Assembly (NCBI GenBank): GCA_910586025.1
Contig: CAJUIO010000094.1
Location: 1 to 13,928, forward strand
Direction of reading: 5' to 3'
DNA from: an uncultured Lachnospiraceae bacterium
Lineage (GTDB): Bacteria; Bacillota; Clostridia; Lachnospirales; Lachnospiraceae
DNA: 13,928 nt
The notes beneath the pieces were generated by a model that was given only the letters and a program-made list of their open reading frames with translations, was not told where the DNA came from and searched no databases. The position numbers were made by a program, and so were the translations under genes. Below are positions 1 to 7,401 of this stretch, piece after piece (within the stretch, counting starts at the first letter, position 1; each line of letters opens with the position of its first letter).

Positions 1-37
1 ATAAGTATAGCATATTCCGGGGAAGAATACTAGCGTC

Positions 38-66
38 TTGCATTCTAAAGGGCAGTTTGCTACAAT
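38..66 (+). promoter_or_regulatory. sigma-A-type promoter for the DUF6056/radical SAM pair
   Basis: A TTGCAT box (38-43) and a TACAAT box (61-66) are separated by exactly 17 bases, matching a housekeeping sigma-A promoter with one mismatch in TACAAT and two in TTGCAT. Transcription would begin around position 73, about 25 bases before the GTG start at 97. The assignment rests on box similarity and position only. Confidence 0.6.
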
Positions 67-96
67 GTAAGAAAATTATCTGGAAAGGGTATCGCT

Positions 97-1506
97 GTGG
101 TGGATTATCTGGAAAAGCATAGAAGAATAATTTTCTGGCTGCTGCTGGGGGCGGCGGTTCTTATGGTGTACGCCTACAATCTTCTGACCCCGTATCTGTC
201 GGACGATTATGCGTATCTGAATGAGGTGAGGCTGGCGGATTCCCTGTGGGATCTGGTGAGGCAGCAGTACGGGGAATATCTCTCCAACAGCGGACGGATT
301 ATCGGCCAGTTCAACATCCGGCTCTCTCTTTCGGTGAGCAAGCATGTCTTTAACGTAGTTAACAGCGGGATGTTCGGAGCCCTGATTCTTTTGCTCTATC
401 AGAATATCCGCAGGAGAAAGAAGCATGATATTCTGGTTCTGCTTCTCATCATCACGTTTTTGTGGAAATTTACCGTGGATTTCGGCCAGACCATGCTCTG
501 GATCTGCGGATCCTGCAACTATCTGTGGGGAAGCGTCTTTATTCTGGGATTTTTCACCTTTTACCGTCATTTGCTTGAGTGCGCGGAGGGGATAAAACGC
601 CCGGCGCTGACTGCGGCGGGGGCGTTTCTTTTCGGCGTGCTTGCGGGCTGGTGCAACGAGAATACCTCGGGCGGCGGCCTCCTTCTGGTTCTGATGTCTG
701 CGGCTGGCTTTTTCTTTGACAGGAGAAAGGAGGGGAAAAGGGCGGTCTATCCCTTTATGATCACGGGAGCGGCCGGTATGTGCTGCGGAATTCTGGGCAT
801 GGTCTCGGCACCGGGGGTGAGAAGCAGAAGCGATACCATGTCTGCGGGCGGATACACGGGTCTTGTTGGAATTTTATCCAGGGCCTACAAAATAACAGTC
901 ACGGTCAGGGAACTGTTTTTTGTTCTTCTGGCTCTCCTCCTTCTGGTCTTTGTTCTGCTTGCGCTGCAGCAAAGGCTGAAAAGCTGGAGGGAGATAAGGA
1001 ACAACGAAAGCGTTCTCTTTGCCGTGGGGGCCATAGCCACGGCCTATGCGCTGGTTCTCGCACCCACACCGGAAAACAGGGCGTTCTTTGGGGCCGGCGT
1101 TTTTCTGATGGCGGCCTGTATTCAGGGAATCGTGGATGCCTTTGACAGGGAGCTGCTTCTGCGGGCGGCAAAATACGCTCTTGCAGGCATTCTCTGTCTG
1201 TGGCTGTTTTTTACCTATGTGGAAAATCTCGTCAATCTGGCCAGAATCTACCGGGAGGAAAACGAGAGGATTGCCCTGATTCAGGCGGAAAAAGCGGATC
1301 CTGATGGAAAAGGGATCGTGGTGATTCCCAATTACAGGGAGGCCTTCCGCAATCCCTACAGCAACGCTCATAATTCTGATCTGACAAACGACAAGGATTA
1401 CTGGATCAACCTCTTCTACGAGGTGTATTATGATGTGGGGAATATCACGGCGATCCCAAGGGACGAGTGGAACGAGAGATACGGAGAGGACAGTGAGGAT
1501 GAGTGA
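97..1506 (+). CDS. polytopic membrane protein, DUF6056-like (GT-C-like)
   Basis: This 469-residue protein is dominated by hydrophobic segments, with clear membrane spans near residues 11-28, 110-125, 141-157, 170-184, 193-207, 218-236, 272-292, 305-322 and 360-373, and a hydrophilic C-terminal tail (about 384-469). The SDDY motif (residues 35-38) after the first span, the region around GWCNENT (184-190) and the PENR segment near 325-328 resemble the DUF6056 family, whose layout recalls GT-C glycosyltransferases that use lipid-linked sugars. The acidic pair after the first span would be the expected catalytic site if that holds. The start is GTG at 97, because GGAAAGGG lies 7 bases upstream; the next codon is also GTG. 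The stop overlaps the next gene by 4 bases, so the two are translationally coupled. A role in cell-envelope glycan transfer is inference; no substrate can be named. Confidence 0.75.
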   Translation: MVDYLEKHRRIIFWLLLGAAVLMVYAYNLLTPYLSDDYAYLNEVRLADSLWDLVRQQYGEYLSNSGRIIGQFNIRLSLSVSKHVFNVVNSGMFGALILLLYQNIRRRKKHDILVLLLIITFLWKFTVDFGQTMLWICGSCNYLWGSVFILGFFTFYRHLLECAEGIKRPALTAAGAFLFGVLAGWCNENTSGGGLLLVLMSAAGFFFDRRKEGKRAVYPFMITGAAGMCCGILGMVSAPGVRSRSDTMSAGGYTGLVGILSRAYKITVTVRELFFVLLALLLLVFVLLALQQRLKSWREIRNNESVLFAVGAIATAYALVLAPTPENRAFFGAGVFLMAACIQGIVDAFDRELLLRAAKYALAGILCLWLFFTYVENLVNLARIYREENERIALIQAEKADPDGKGIVVIPNYREAFRNPYSNAHNSDLTNDKDYWINLFYEVYYDVGNITAIPRDEWNERYGEDSEDE

Positions 1507-2423
1507 GGCTTGAGGGATATCAGAACAGTCCCTGTAATCTCTGCCCCAGAGAGTGCGGGGCGCTGCGCAGGGAGGGGAAATCAGGATATTGTCTTTCGGA
1601 TAACCGCATCCTTGTGGCGAGAGCGTCGCTCCATATGTGGGAGGAGCCCTGTATCTCGGGAGAGACGGGCTCCGGCACCGTGTTCTTTTCCGGCTGCAGC
1701 CTGCGCTGTGTGTACTGCCAGAATTTCGAGATAGCGGCAGCGGGGAAAGGGAAACAGATCACAGTGGAGGAGCTTTCGGCCCTTTTTATTTCCTTGCAGC
1801 AAGCGGGCGCGGCGAACATTAATCTGGTGACGCCGGATCATTATGTGCTTGAGATTATGGAAGCGGTTCACAGGGCAAAGAGGCAGGGACTTGAGATCCC
1901 TGTTGTCTATAACTGCAGCGGGTATGCAAAGGCGGGTATTATCCGGAAGCTTCGGGGGATTGTTGACATTTTCCTTACAGACTTCAAATATATGGAGAGG
2001 GAGCTGGCGGGGAGACTGTCCGGTGCGCCGGATTACCCGGAGACGGCAAAAGGAGCTCTCGCAGCCATGGTGGAGACGGCGGGAGAGCCTTTTTTTGATG
2101 AGAAAGGCATGATGAAGGGAGGAGTGATCGTAAGGCACCTGCTGCTGCCGGGACACAGGAAAAATGCCAAAGCCGTTATCCGATATGTACACGAAGCCTT
2201 TGGAGAGAGGGTGATCCTGAGCCTCATGAACCAGTATACCCCTATGGGACGGCTTTCCTGCGGGGAGAACTGCAGGGAGCTGCTGCGCCGTGTAACCAGG
2301 AGGGAATACGAGGATGTGGTGGATTATGCCCTTTCTCTGGGAATAGAAAATGCTTTTATCCAGGAAGGGGAGACGGCAAAGGAGAGCTTTATTCCGGATT
2401 TTGATGAGAGCGGATTCCTTTAG
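1503..2423 (+). CDS. radical SAM protein, PflA-like (COG1313-type)
   Basis: The protein has 306 residues. The radical SAM cluster motif CxxxCxxC is at C65, C69 and C72 within the segment FFSGCSLRCVYCQNF and would bind the 4Fe-4S cluster that cleaves S-adenosylmethionine. An N-terminal Cys-rich stretch (C11, C14, C18, C30) precedes it, as in the subfamily often annotated as putative pyruvate formate-lyase activating enzymes. It may hold a second metal site. The rest fits the partial TIM barrel of the superfamily (to about residue 290), including a TDFKYM segment near 154-159. The GTG start at 1503 overlaps the upstream stop as GTGA; an ATG at 1499 runs into a stop at once and is ruled out. No glycyl-radical enzyme is encoded nearby, so the target is unknown and the symbol pflA would be unjustified. 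Confidence 0.85.
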   Translation: MRLEGYQNSPCNLCPRECGALRREGKSGYCLSDNRILVARASLHMWEEPCISGETGSGTVFFSGCSLRCVYCQNFEIAAAGKGKQITVEELSALFISLQQAGAANINLVTPDHYVLEIMEAVHRAKRQGLEIPVVYNCSGYAKAGIIRKLRGIVDIFLTDFKYMERELAGRLSGAPDYPETAKGALAAMVETAGEPFFDEKGMMKGGVIVRHLLLPGHRKNAKAVIRYVHEAFGERVILSLMNQYTPMGRLSCGENCRELLRRVTRREYEDVVDYALSLGIENAFIQEGETAKESFIPDFDESGFL

Positions 2424-2484
2424 ATATTTTTGAGCATAAAAGAGGATAATTTGAGGTTTGAGCAATTTTACTAAAAACAGGCCC

Positions 2485-2520
2485 TGACATTTGTCTAATA
2501 CTGTCGATTGACAAATATCA
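2485..2520. repeat. imperfect inverted repeat over the region 2 promoter -35 box
   Basis: TGACATTTGTC (2485-2495) and GACAAATATCA (2510-2520) are inverted repeats matching at 10 of 11 positions, with 14 bases between them. The right arm contains most of the -35 TTGACA. Further GACA/TGTC half-sites lie at 2486-2489, 2492-2495, 2502-2505 and 2510-2513. The arms are AT-rich and no T-run follows, so this looks more like a protein-binding site than a terminator. The binding protein is unknown. Confidence 0.45.
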
Positions 2521-2536
2521 AGGCCGTCTTTATAAT
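2508..2536 (+). promoter_or_regulatory. consensus sigma-A promoter of the region 2 operon
   Basis: TTGACA (2508-2513) and TATAAT (2531-2536) are both perfect consensus boxes with a 17-base spacer, so transcription should start near 2543. The promoter is intrinsically strong, and the repeated motifs that flank and overlap it suggest repression rather than activation. It would drive the CocE-like gene, both permeases and the LacI gene. Confidence 0.85.
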
Positions 2537-2546
2537 CAAAATTAAG

Positions 2547-2572
2547 AACGTTACAAAAACGATATAAGAACG
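2547..2572 (+). promoter_or_regulatory. candidate operator: three AACG motifs at 11-base spacing
   Basis: AACG occurs at 2547, 2558 and 2569, exactly 11 bases apart and so on one helix face. The block TACAAAAACGATAT (2552-2565) is identical to 7347-7360 upstream of the solute-binding protein gene, and the phased AACG copies recur there too. The site begins a few bases after the predicted transcription start, a good place for a roadblock repressor. The LacI-family protein encoded in the same operon is the likely binder (inference). Confidence 0.6.
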
Positions 2573-2614
2573 ATAGATATCGTGACAGACATGACGGAAA
2601 AGGAGACGGAGGGT

Positions 2615-4327
2615 GTGGGAGAGCGGATAAGGGTAAAAAGAGAAAAGCGGAATATGAAAGTATGCTATAATCACGAAATCATGATGCGGGACCAGGCCGT
2701 GCTTCGAGGAAATTTGTACCTCCCGGAGCAGGGGGAGGCCTGTCCGGTCATTTTGATGAGGACCGTATTTAGGAAGGATACCTTGTCTAAAAGCTGGGGG
2801 ATCTTTGATCCGGAGTTTTATGTCAGAAACGGCTATGCAGTTTACGTTCAGGACGTGCGGGGAATCGGGGAATCGGAGGGTGAGTTCATGCGGTTTTCAG
2901 CGGACCGTCAGGATGCCTACGACACCGTGGAGGCGCTGGCTGGTGAGAGCTGGTGCGATGGAAATGTGGGAATGTTTGGAAATTTCTTTGCGGCCTTTCT
3001 GGAGTTTCAGGCGGCTGCGGCGAAACCGCCGCATTTAAAGGCGATCTGTCCCTTTGAGACACATGTCTCGCTCAACAGGAACAATGATGCCAGGGGCGTG
3101 ACGATGTATTATGCACATATTGGCTGGTGTCTGGCAAGAGAGGTGAGCCGGATGCTTTCGGGGCATTACCCCAAGGAGACGGTGGAGAAGTATCTTCCTG
3201 ACGCAAGACGTTACCTGGAAAGCTACGCCGAGCTTGTGGCAGGCCTTCCTGCCGGGGAGCTTCCCATGAGGGAGCTTGGGGAAATTCTTCCTCTGGTGAG
3301 GGACTATTTTGATATTGCCCTGCCCTGCTATGATGATGTGGAAATCATAAAACGGGAGGGGCGGCTGATGGATCTGGGACAGCTGGAGGTTCCCGCACTG
3401 CTGCTTGCCGGATGGAGTGAGACATCCCGCAACACCATGATAGAGCATGGAGATACGCTCAGGCGCTGCGGAAAAGGAAATGCGGCGCAAAGTGAAGTGA
3501 TCATCGGGAACTGGAAACCGGGAGAGCCCATGTCCATGGGGGAGACGGCGCTTCATATTCCGGAAAACCATTTCCATGTGGAGGGAGAGATTCTCCGGTG
3601 GTTTGACAAATGGCTGAAAGGAAAAGCGCAGGAGAAAAAGGCGCCTTTTCGTCTGTTTGATCCCGGTCAGGGTACGTTTGCCGAGCTGGAGGAATGGAGA
3701 GCGGACGGCATGGAAAGTATGATCTGGTATCTGGAAAGCCGGGGACATGCCAATACCGCAGGGGGAGACGGTAGGCTTAGGACAGATCAGCCCGAATATC
3801 TCTCAGGGAGTGACAGCTGCCTGTATGATCCGGAGAATCCGGCACCGGGAGGAGGATACGGCTGCTGCTGCGGGGAGTCGCGGGAGAGGGAGGATATCCT
3901 TGTTTACACATCCGGAATCCTGGACCGGGATATCCGTGTCCGGGGGATTCCAAGGGTTATCCTCCATGTCTCTTCCAGTGCGCCGGATACGGATTTCATC
4001 GCATGGCTTGTGGATGTGGATGACCAGGGCGGCACATTACTTGCAGGAGACGGTATTGTGCGGGCCAGATACCGGGATTCCTGGGACTCCGGGCCTCTGG
4101 AGCCGGAAAAAATATACCGGCTTGAAATGAAAGTAAGCGATCTGGTCCATACTTTCAGAAAGGGACATCGGCTCAGACTGGAAATCAGAAACAGTGATTT
4201 TCCCAAATTTGAGGCCAACAGGAATACCGGAAAAAGACCGGAGACGGACGACGGCTTCCGGATTGCGAGAAATACGGTATACCATGGCAGGGAGGCGGCC
4301 TCGATGCTGATCCTGCCATGCGGGTAA
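2615..4327 (+). CDS. CocE/NonD-family alpha/beta-hydrolase-fold protein, catalytic residues lost
   Basis: The full CocE/X-Pro dipeptidyl-peptidase architecture is present: an alpha/beta-hydrolase core, a helical cap inserted around residues 165-265, and a C-terminal jelly-roll (about 435-581) ending in the family pattern GHRLRLEIRNSDFPKFEANRNTG in spirit (529-550). Numbering is from a GTG at 2582. The catalytic positions are changed. The usual GxSYGG nucleophile elbow reads GNFFAA, with Phe135 in place of Ser. The Asp of GWYD is Glu280 (GWSE). The His of GPWTH is Pro313 (GNWKP). The oxyanion Tyr of TPY is Phe63 (TVF). The frame is open throughout, so this is not simple decay. Members normally hydrolyse esters or amides; this one may bind a ligand instead or use another mechanism. 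I chose GTG 2615 because AGGAG lies 9 bases upstream. GTG 2582, ATG 2591 and ATG 2654 (where homology begins) are alternatives. It has no signal peptide, so it is cytoplasmic. Confidence 0.8.
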   Translation: MGERIRVKREKRNMKVCYNHEIMMRDQAVLRGNLYLPEQGEACPVILMRTVFRKDTLSKSWGIFDPEFYVRNGYAVYVQDVRGIGESEGEFMRFSADRQDAYDTVEALAGESWCDGNVGMFGNFFAAFLEFQAAAAKPPHLKAICPFETHVSLNRNNDARGVTMYYAHIGWCLAREVSRMLSGHYPKETVEKYLPDARRYLESYAELVAGLPAGELPMRELGEILPLVRDYFDIALPCYDDVEIIKREGRLMDLGQLEVPALLLAGWSETSRNTMIEHGDTLRRCGKGNAAQSEVIIGNWKPGEPMSMGETALHIPENHFHVEGEILRWFDKWLKGKAQEKKAPFRLFDPGQGTFAELEEWRADGMESMIWYLESRGHANTAGGDGRLRTDQPEYLSGSDSCLYDPENPAPGGGYGCCCGESREREDILVYTSGILDRDIRVRGIPRVILHVSSSAPDTDFIAWLVDVDDQGGTLLAGDGIVRARYRDSWDSGPLEPEKIYRLEMKVSDLVHTFRKGHRLRLEIRNSDFPKFEANRNTGKRPETDDGFRIARNTVYHGREAASMLILPCG

Positions 4328-4350
4328 ATTGATCGAGACCATAAATTATA

Positions 4351-4368
4351 TGCCTGCAAAGGCGGGCA
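4351..4368 (+). other. small hairpin between the CocE-like and permease genes
   Basis: TGCCTGC (4351-4357) can pair with GCGGGCA (4362-4368) around an AAAG loop, giving 7 pairs including one G-U. It is followed by the GGGAG ribosome site of the permease gene and not by a T-run, so it is not a terminator. It could be a processing or mRNA-stability point that sets permease output. The evidence is the pairing alone. Confidence 0.3.
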
Positions 4369-4380
4369 GATGGGAGCGGC

Positions 4381-5319
4381 ATGGAAAAAAAGATAAAAAC
4401 TCCAAAGGAGAGCTTCGGACTGCGGATAAAACGGGATTTTACTAAAAACTGGCAGATTTATGTGATGATCCTGCCTGTGCTTTTATACTTTCTGATATTC
4501 AGCTATCTTCCCATGGCCGGAATCGTGATTGCGTTTCAGAAGTTTTCTCCGGCGCTGGGGATTCTGAAAAGCCCGTTTATCGGGCTGAAAAACTTCACTG
4601 ATTTTTTTGGCAGCTACTACTGCGGAAGGCTGATCGGCAACACGCTGCTGCTTGGCACCGCGACACTGATTTTCGCATTCCCCTGTCCGGTAATTCTTGC
4701 GCTGCTTTTGAATGAGGTATATAATAAAGCATACAAAAAAGCGGTACAGACTATCAGTTATCTCCCATATTTCATTTCCATGGTGGTGATCTGCGGCCTG
4801 ATTAAAAACTTTACCGCTTCTGATGGCTTTGTCACACAGATCATAGTGGCGCTTGGCGGAGAAAAGCGAAATCTTCTGGCGGATCCGGCACTGTTTCGTC
4901 CTGTCTATGTGATATCGGATATCTGGAAAAATGTGGGCTTTAACAGCATTATCTATCTGGCGGCCCTTTCCGGAGTCAATCAGGAGCTGTATGAGGCGGC
5001 GGCCATAGACGGTGCGGGCAGATGGAAACAGACAATTCACGTGACACTGCCGGGAATTGCGCCTACGGTCATCATCATGCTGGTCCTTGCGATGGGCGGA
5101 CTGTTCAACGTGGGATTCGAAAAGGTTATCCTGTTATACAATTCCATGACAATGGAAACTGCGGATGTGATTCAGAGCTTTGTATACAGGAAGGGCCTTA
5201 CGGATGCCAACTTTGGCTACAGTACGGCGGTCGGGCTGTTCAATTCCGTGATCAACACCATCCTTTTGCTTACGGCAAACAGAATCTCCAGAAAAGTCAC
5301 GGAAACCAGTTTGTTTTAG
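4381..5319 (+). CDS. sugar ABC transporter permease, LplB/YtePtype
   Basis: This 312-residue permease has about six membrane spans (near 26-50, 86-110, 127-143, 173-197, 228-249 and 281-298). The cytoplasmic EAA loop that docks the ATPase is at about 205-225 (YEAAAIDGAGRW through LPGIAPT). The N-terminal pattern of a basic segment, one span and then a YLPMAGIVIAFQKFSP stretch is typical of the Bacillota group that includes LplB and YteP, which import oligosaccharides such as unsaturated rhamnogalacturonan disaccharides in Bacillus subtilis. The ATG at 4381 has GGGAG about 5 bases upstream. It forms the membrane channel with the next gene product, fed by the lipoprotein at 7402. The sugar itself cannot be read from the sequence. 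Confidence 0.92.
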   Translation: MEKKIKTPKESFGLRIKRDFTKNWQIYVMILPVLLYFLIFSYLPMAGIVIAFQKFSPALGILKSPFIGLKNFTDFFGSYYCGRLIGNTLLLGTATLIFAFPCPVILALLLNEVYNKAYKKAVQTISYLPYFISMVVICGLIKNFTASDGFVTQIIVALGGEKRNLLADPALFRPVYVISDIWKNVGFNSIIYLAALSGVNQELYEAAAIDGAGRWKQTIHVTLPGIAPTVIIMLVLAMGGLFNVGFEKVILLYNSMTMETADVIQSFVYRKGLTDANFGYSTAVGLFNSVINTILLLTANRISRKVTETSLF

Positions 5320-5330
5320 GAGGGCTAACT

Positions 5331-6224
5331 ATGTACAGGAGAAGTGCGGCGTACCGGATTTTTTCGGTGATAAACTATATATTTTTGGGTCTGCTGATGG
5401 CGGTCTGTCTGATGCCGGTTGTTCATGTCTTTTTTTCATCCATATCGGATCCGGCCCTGCTCAAGGTGCATACGGGGCTGGTGGCCTGGCCTCTTGGCAG
5501 ACCCACGCTCAAGGGATACGGGATTGTGCTTGGCAATTCCAGGATTGCCAGAAGCTATATGAACACTGTTTTTTACGTGGGAAGCAGTACGGCCCTTGGC
5601 GTGTTCCTGACGATGATGGGAGGTTATGTGCTGTCGAGAAGGAATTTTCTGCTGAAAAAGCCGATCATGGTTTTCATAACCTTTACCATGATGTTCAACG
5701 GAGGGCTGATTCCCTTTTATCTGGTGGTGAAGGGGCTGGGATGGCTGGATACGCCGCTTGCCGTCATTGTGCCGGGATGCCTTTCCGTGTTCAACATTGT
5801 TCTGATGCGCACTGCCATGATGGGAATCTCCGACAGCCTGTATGAGTCGGCGGTATTGGACGGAGCCGGTCATTTCACATGCTTTTGCAGGATCGCGGCA
5901 CCTCTGTCAAAGCCTACGATTGCGGCTATTGTCCTGTTTAGTGCGGTGGCGCAGTGGAACTCCTGGTTCCAGGCCATGATCTTTTTGAAGAGCAGGAAGC
6001 TGTTCCCGCTGCAGCTGGTTGTCCGGGAAATCCTGGTGGAGAATAATACCACCAGTGTCACCTCGGGAGCGGATGTGACCTCCGGAGCGCTGAGCCAGAA
6101 TCTGTACAAGTACCTGGTGCAGTACAGCACGGTTATCGTGACAATCCTGCCGATCATATGTATCTACCCTTTTTTGCAGAAATACTTCGTAAACGGGATC
6201 ATGGTGGGATCACTAAAGGAATAG
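5331..6224 (+). CDS. sugar ABC transporter permease, YtcP type
   Basis: The second permease, 297 residues, has about six spans (near 12-36, 77-100, 111-133, 142-160, 193-217 and 267-285). Its EAA loop is at about 171-191 (YESAVLDGAGHF to PLSKP), and its C-terminus FLQKYFVNGIMVGSLKE closely matches the YtcP-like (COG0395) family signature. The start is ATG 5331, with AGGAGGG 6 bases upstream. The same frame is open back to 5022, but that part overlaps the previous permease in another frame and is rejected. The 11-base gap to the upstream gene indicates one mRNA. With the LplB-type protein it makes a heterodimeric channel. Confidence 0.93.
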   Translation: MYRRSAAYRIFSVINYIFLGLLMAVCLMPVVHVFFSSISDPALLKVHTGLVAWPLGRPTLKGYGIVLGNSRIARSYMNTVFYVGSSTALGVFLTMMGGYVLSRRNFLLKKPIMVFITFTMMFNGGLIPFYLVVKGLGWLDTPLAVIVPGCLSVFNIVLMRTAMMGISDSLYESAVLDGAGHFTCFCRIAAPLSKPTIAAIVLFSAVAQWNSWFQAMIFLKSRKLFPLQLVVREILVENNTTSVTSGADVTSGALSQNLYKYLVQYSTVIVTILPIICIYPFLQKYFVNGIMVGSLKE

Positions 6225-6273
6225 CGGGCCGGACGGGAAGCGGACAGCAGCTAGACAGAAAGAGGGGAAATGG

Positions 6274-7299
6274 ATGAGAGTAACGTTAAAGGATATAGCG
6301 CAGGAGGCGGGAGTTTCCGTCAGTATGGTTTCCTATGTCCTGAATAAGAGCGGACGCCTTACAAAAGAGAAGCATAAGCAGATCATGGAGATCGCCAACA
6401 AGTATAATTATGTTCCGGATGCCAATGCAAAGAGTCTTGTAACCGGAGTTACAAATAATGTGGGATTTATGATTAATAAGGATCGGGAGGCTCTGTTTCA
6501 GCAGCCCTTTATCATGCAGTGTATTGGGGAACTGAGCGGGTGCCTCCGGGAATATTCAGGATGGCTTTCCCTGTGTATGGCGCAGGATATGGATGCCGGT
6601 GAGCTGAGGCATTATCTGGCAAACGCCAATTTTGACGGTATTGTATTCATGTTTGCCACACAGCAGCAGGAGAAGGTTAAGCTTTTGAGGGACAGAAAAA
6701 TCCCCTGTGTTTTTCTTGACAGCGGTATTGTGGAGGATGATCTTGCAAACATATACTGTAATGACGAGCTTGGTATAAGTATGGAGGTGGACCATCTTGC
6801 GGCTATGGGGCATAAGAAAATTCTGTTTCTGGCGGCAAAGGATACGCATCCGTTATCCGGGGATCTTCGCAGGAGCGCTTATGAGCAGGCTGTCCGGTCT
6901 CACGGTCTGTCCTACGAAAAGGCCGTGTATACCGGCTATGAGCGCAAGGATATCTATAAGGCGCTGGATCAGCTCATTGGCGGCGGGGAATGGCCTACGG
7001 CCATGGTTGCGGCAAGCGACAAGATTGCCTGGGGGGCGATCGATTATCTCAGAGAGCATGGGATCCGCGTGCCGGAGGATATATCGGTGGCAGGCTTTGA
7101 TGATGTGGATATGGGGAGAAATGAGGAATATGGGCTGACAACGGTCCGCCAGCCGGTGCATGAAATGATCGTGGACTGTGTAAACTATATTTATGAATGT
7201 CAGGAGAGCGGGGAATTGAAGCCCTATTACAGGAAATGGGATCCCTCTCTGATCGTGAGAAGCTCCACTGGAAAGGTGTCGGATATCGCACAGGCATAA
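6274..7299 (+). CDS. LacI-family transcriptional regulator
   Basis: The protein has 341 residues. Its N-terminal helix-turn-helix is at residues 4-24 (LKDIAQEAGVSVSMVSYVLN), followed by a hinge helix near 49-58 (PDANAKSLVTG). A periplasmic-binding-protein-like effector domain spans about 62-335, including the conserved AASDKIAWGA and ISVAGFDDVDMGR segments near its end. It is probably a repressor released by a sugar or oligosaccharide carried by the adjacent transporter (inference). The ATG at 6274 has AGAGGGG 6 bases upstream. It sits last in the region 2 operon, whose promoter carries the shared AACG motif, and just before the solute-binding protein promoter carrying the same motif, so negative autoregulation is plausible. 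The recognition-helix residues V-S-M-V-S differ from the lactose repressor, so a different operator is expected. Confidence 0.92.
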   Translation: MRVTLKDIAQEAGVSVSMVSYVLNKSGRLTKEKHKQIMEIANKYNYVPDANAKSLVTGVTNNVGFMINKDREALFQQPFIMQCIGELSGCLREYSGWLSLCMAQDMDAGELRHYLANANFDGIVFMFATQQQEKVKLLRDRKIPCVFLDSGIVEDDLANIYCNDELGISMEVDHLAAMGHKKILFLAAKDTHPLSGDLRRSAYEQAVRSHGLSYEKAVYTGYERKDIYKALDQLIGGGEWPTAMVAASDKIAWGAIDYLREHGIRVPEDISVAGFDDVDMGRNEEYGLTTVRQPVHEMIVDCVNYIYECQESGELKPYYRKWDPSLIVRSSTGKVSDIAQA

Positions 7300-7335
7300 C
7301 GGAGGGACGAAGAGAGAGGGGTGATTATAACTAAA

Positions 7336-7367
7336 TTTTGTAACGATACAAAAACGATATTATAACG
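7336..7367 (+). promoter_or_regulatory. candidate LacI operator with phased AACG repeats
   Basis: TTTTGTA (7336-7342) and TACAAAA (7347-7353) are a perfect 7-base inverted repeat around ACGA, with a central CG as is typical of LacI-family operators. AACG occurs at 7342, 7353 and 7364, 11 bases apart, copying the layout at 2547-2572. The site covers the -35 box and spacer of the predicted promoter, so a bound protein would block RNA polymerase. Confidence 0.65.
7338..7366 (+). promoter_or_regulatory. sigma-A-type promoter for the solute-binding protein unit
   Basis: TTGTAA (7338-7343) and TATAAC (7361-7366) with a 17-base spacer match the consensus with two mismatches and one mismatch respectively. 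The start point would be near 7373. The boxes lie inside the candidate operator. A separate promoter here would allow the binding protein to be made in excess over the permeases, as is usual for ABC importers. Confidence 0.55.
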
Positions 7368-7401
7368 AAGCAAAAAAGTAATGTACCAGGGAGGTAAAGT
7401 C

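Noticed and set aside
1503..2423. Naming the radical SAM protein as pyruvate formate-lyase activating enzyme
   Set aside because: The extra cysteine-rich N-terminus and the lack of a formate lyase gene nearby make the specific name unsafe.
1581..2465. Long open frame of 294 codons on the minus strand
   Set aside because: It lies wholly opposite the radical SAM gene, whose conserved cysteine motifs show that the plus strand is the coding one. The minus-strand product has no recognisable motif.
2424..2484. Terminator after the radical SAM gene
   Set aside because: I see only T-rich sequence and a short direct repeat (TTGAGCA at 2430 and 2458), with no stable stem followed by a T-run.
2547..2572. 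CRISPR array or replication-origin iterons as an explanation for the phased AACG motifs
   Set aside because: The unit is only 11 bases with three copies, recurs at a second promoter, and no cas or replication gene is present. An operator fits better.
2582..4327. CocE-like gene as a pseudogene
   Set aside because: The frame is intact over its full length, the promoter is consensus and the C-terminal domain is well conserved. Only the catalytic positions are altered, which is not random decay.
5022..5330. Upstream extension of the second permease
   Set aside because: The extra part overlaps the first permease in another frame, is rich in Gly, Gln and His with no membrane pattern, and a perfect ribosome site stands before ATG 5331.
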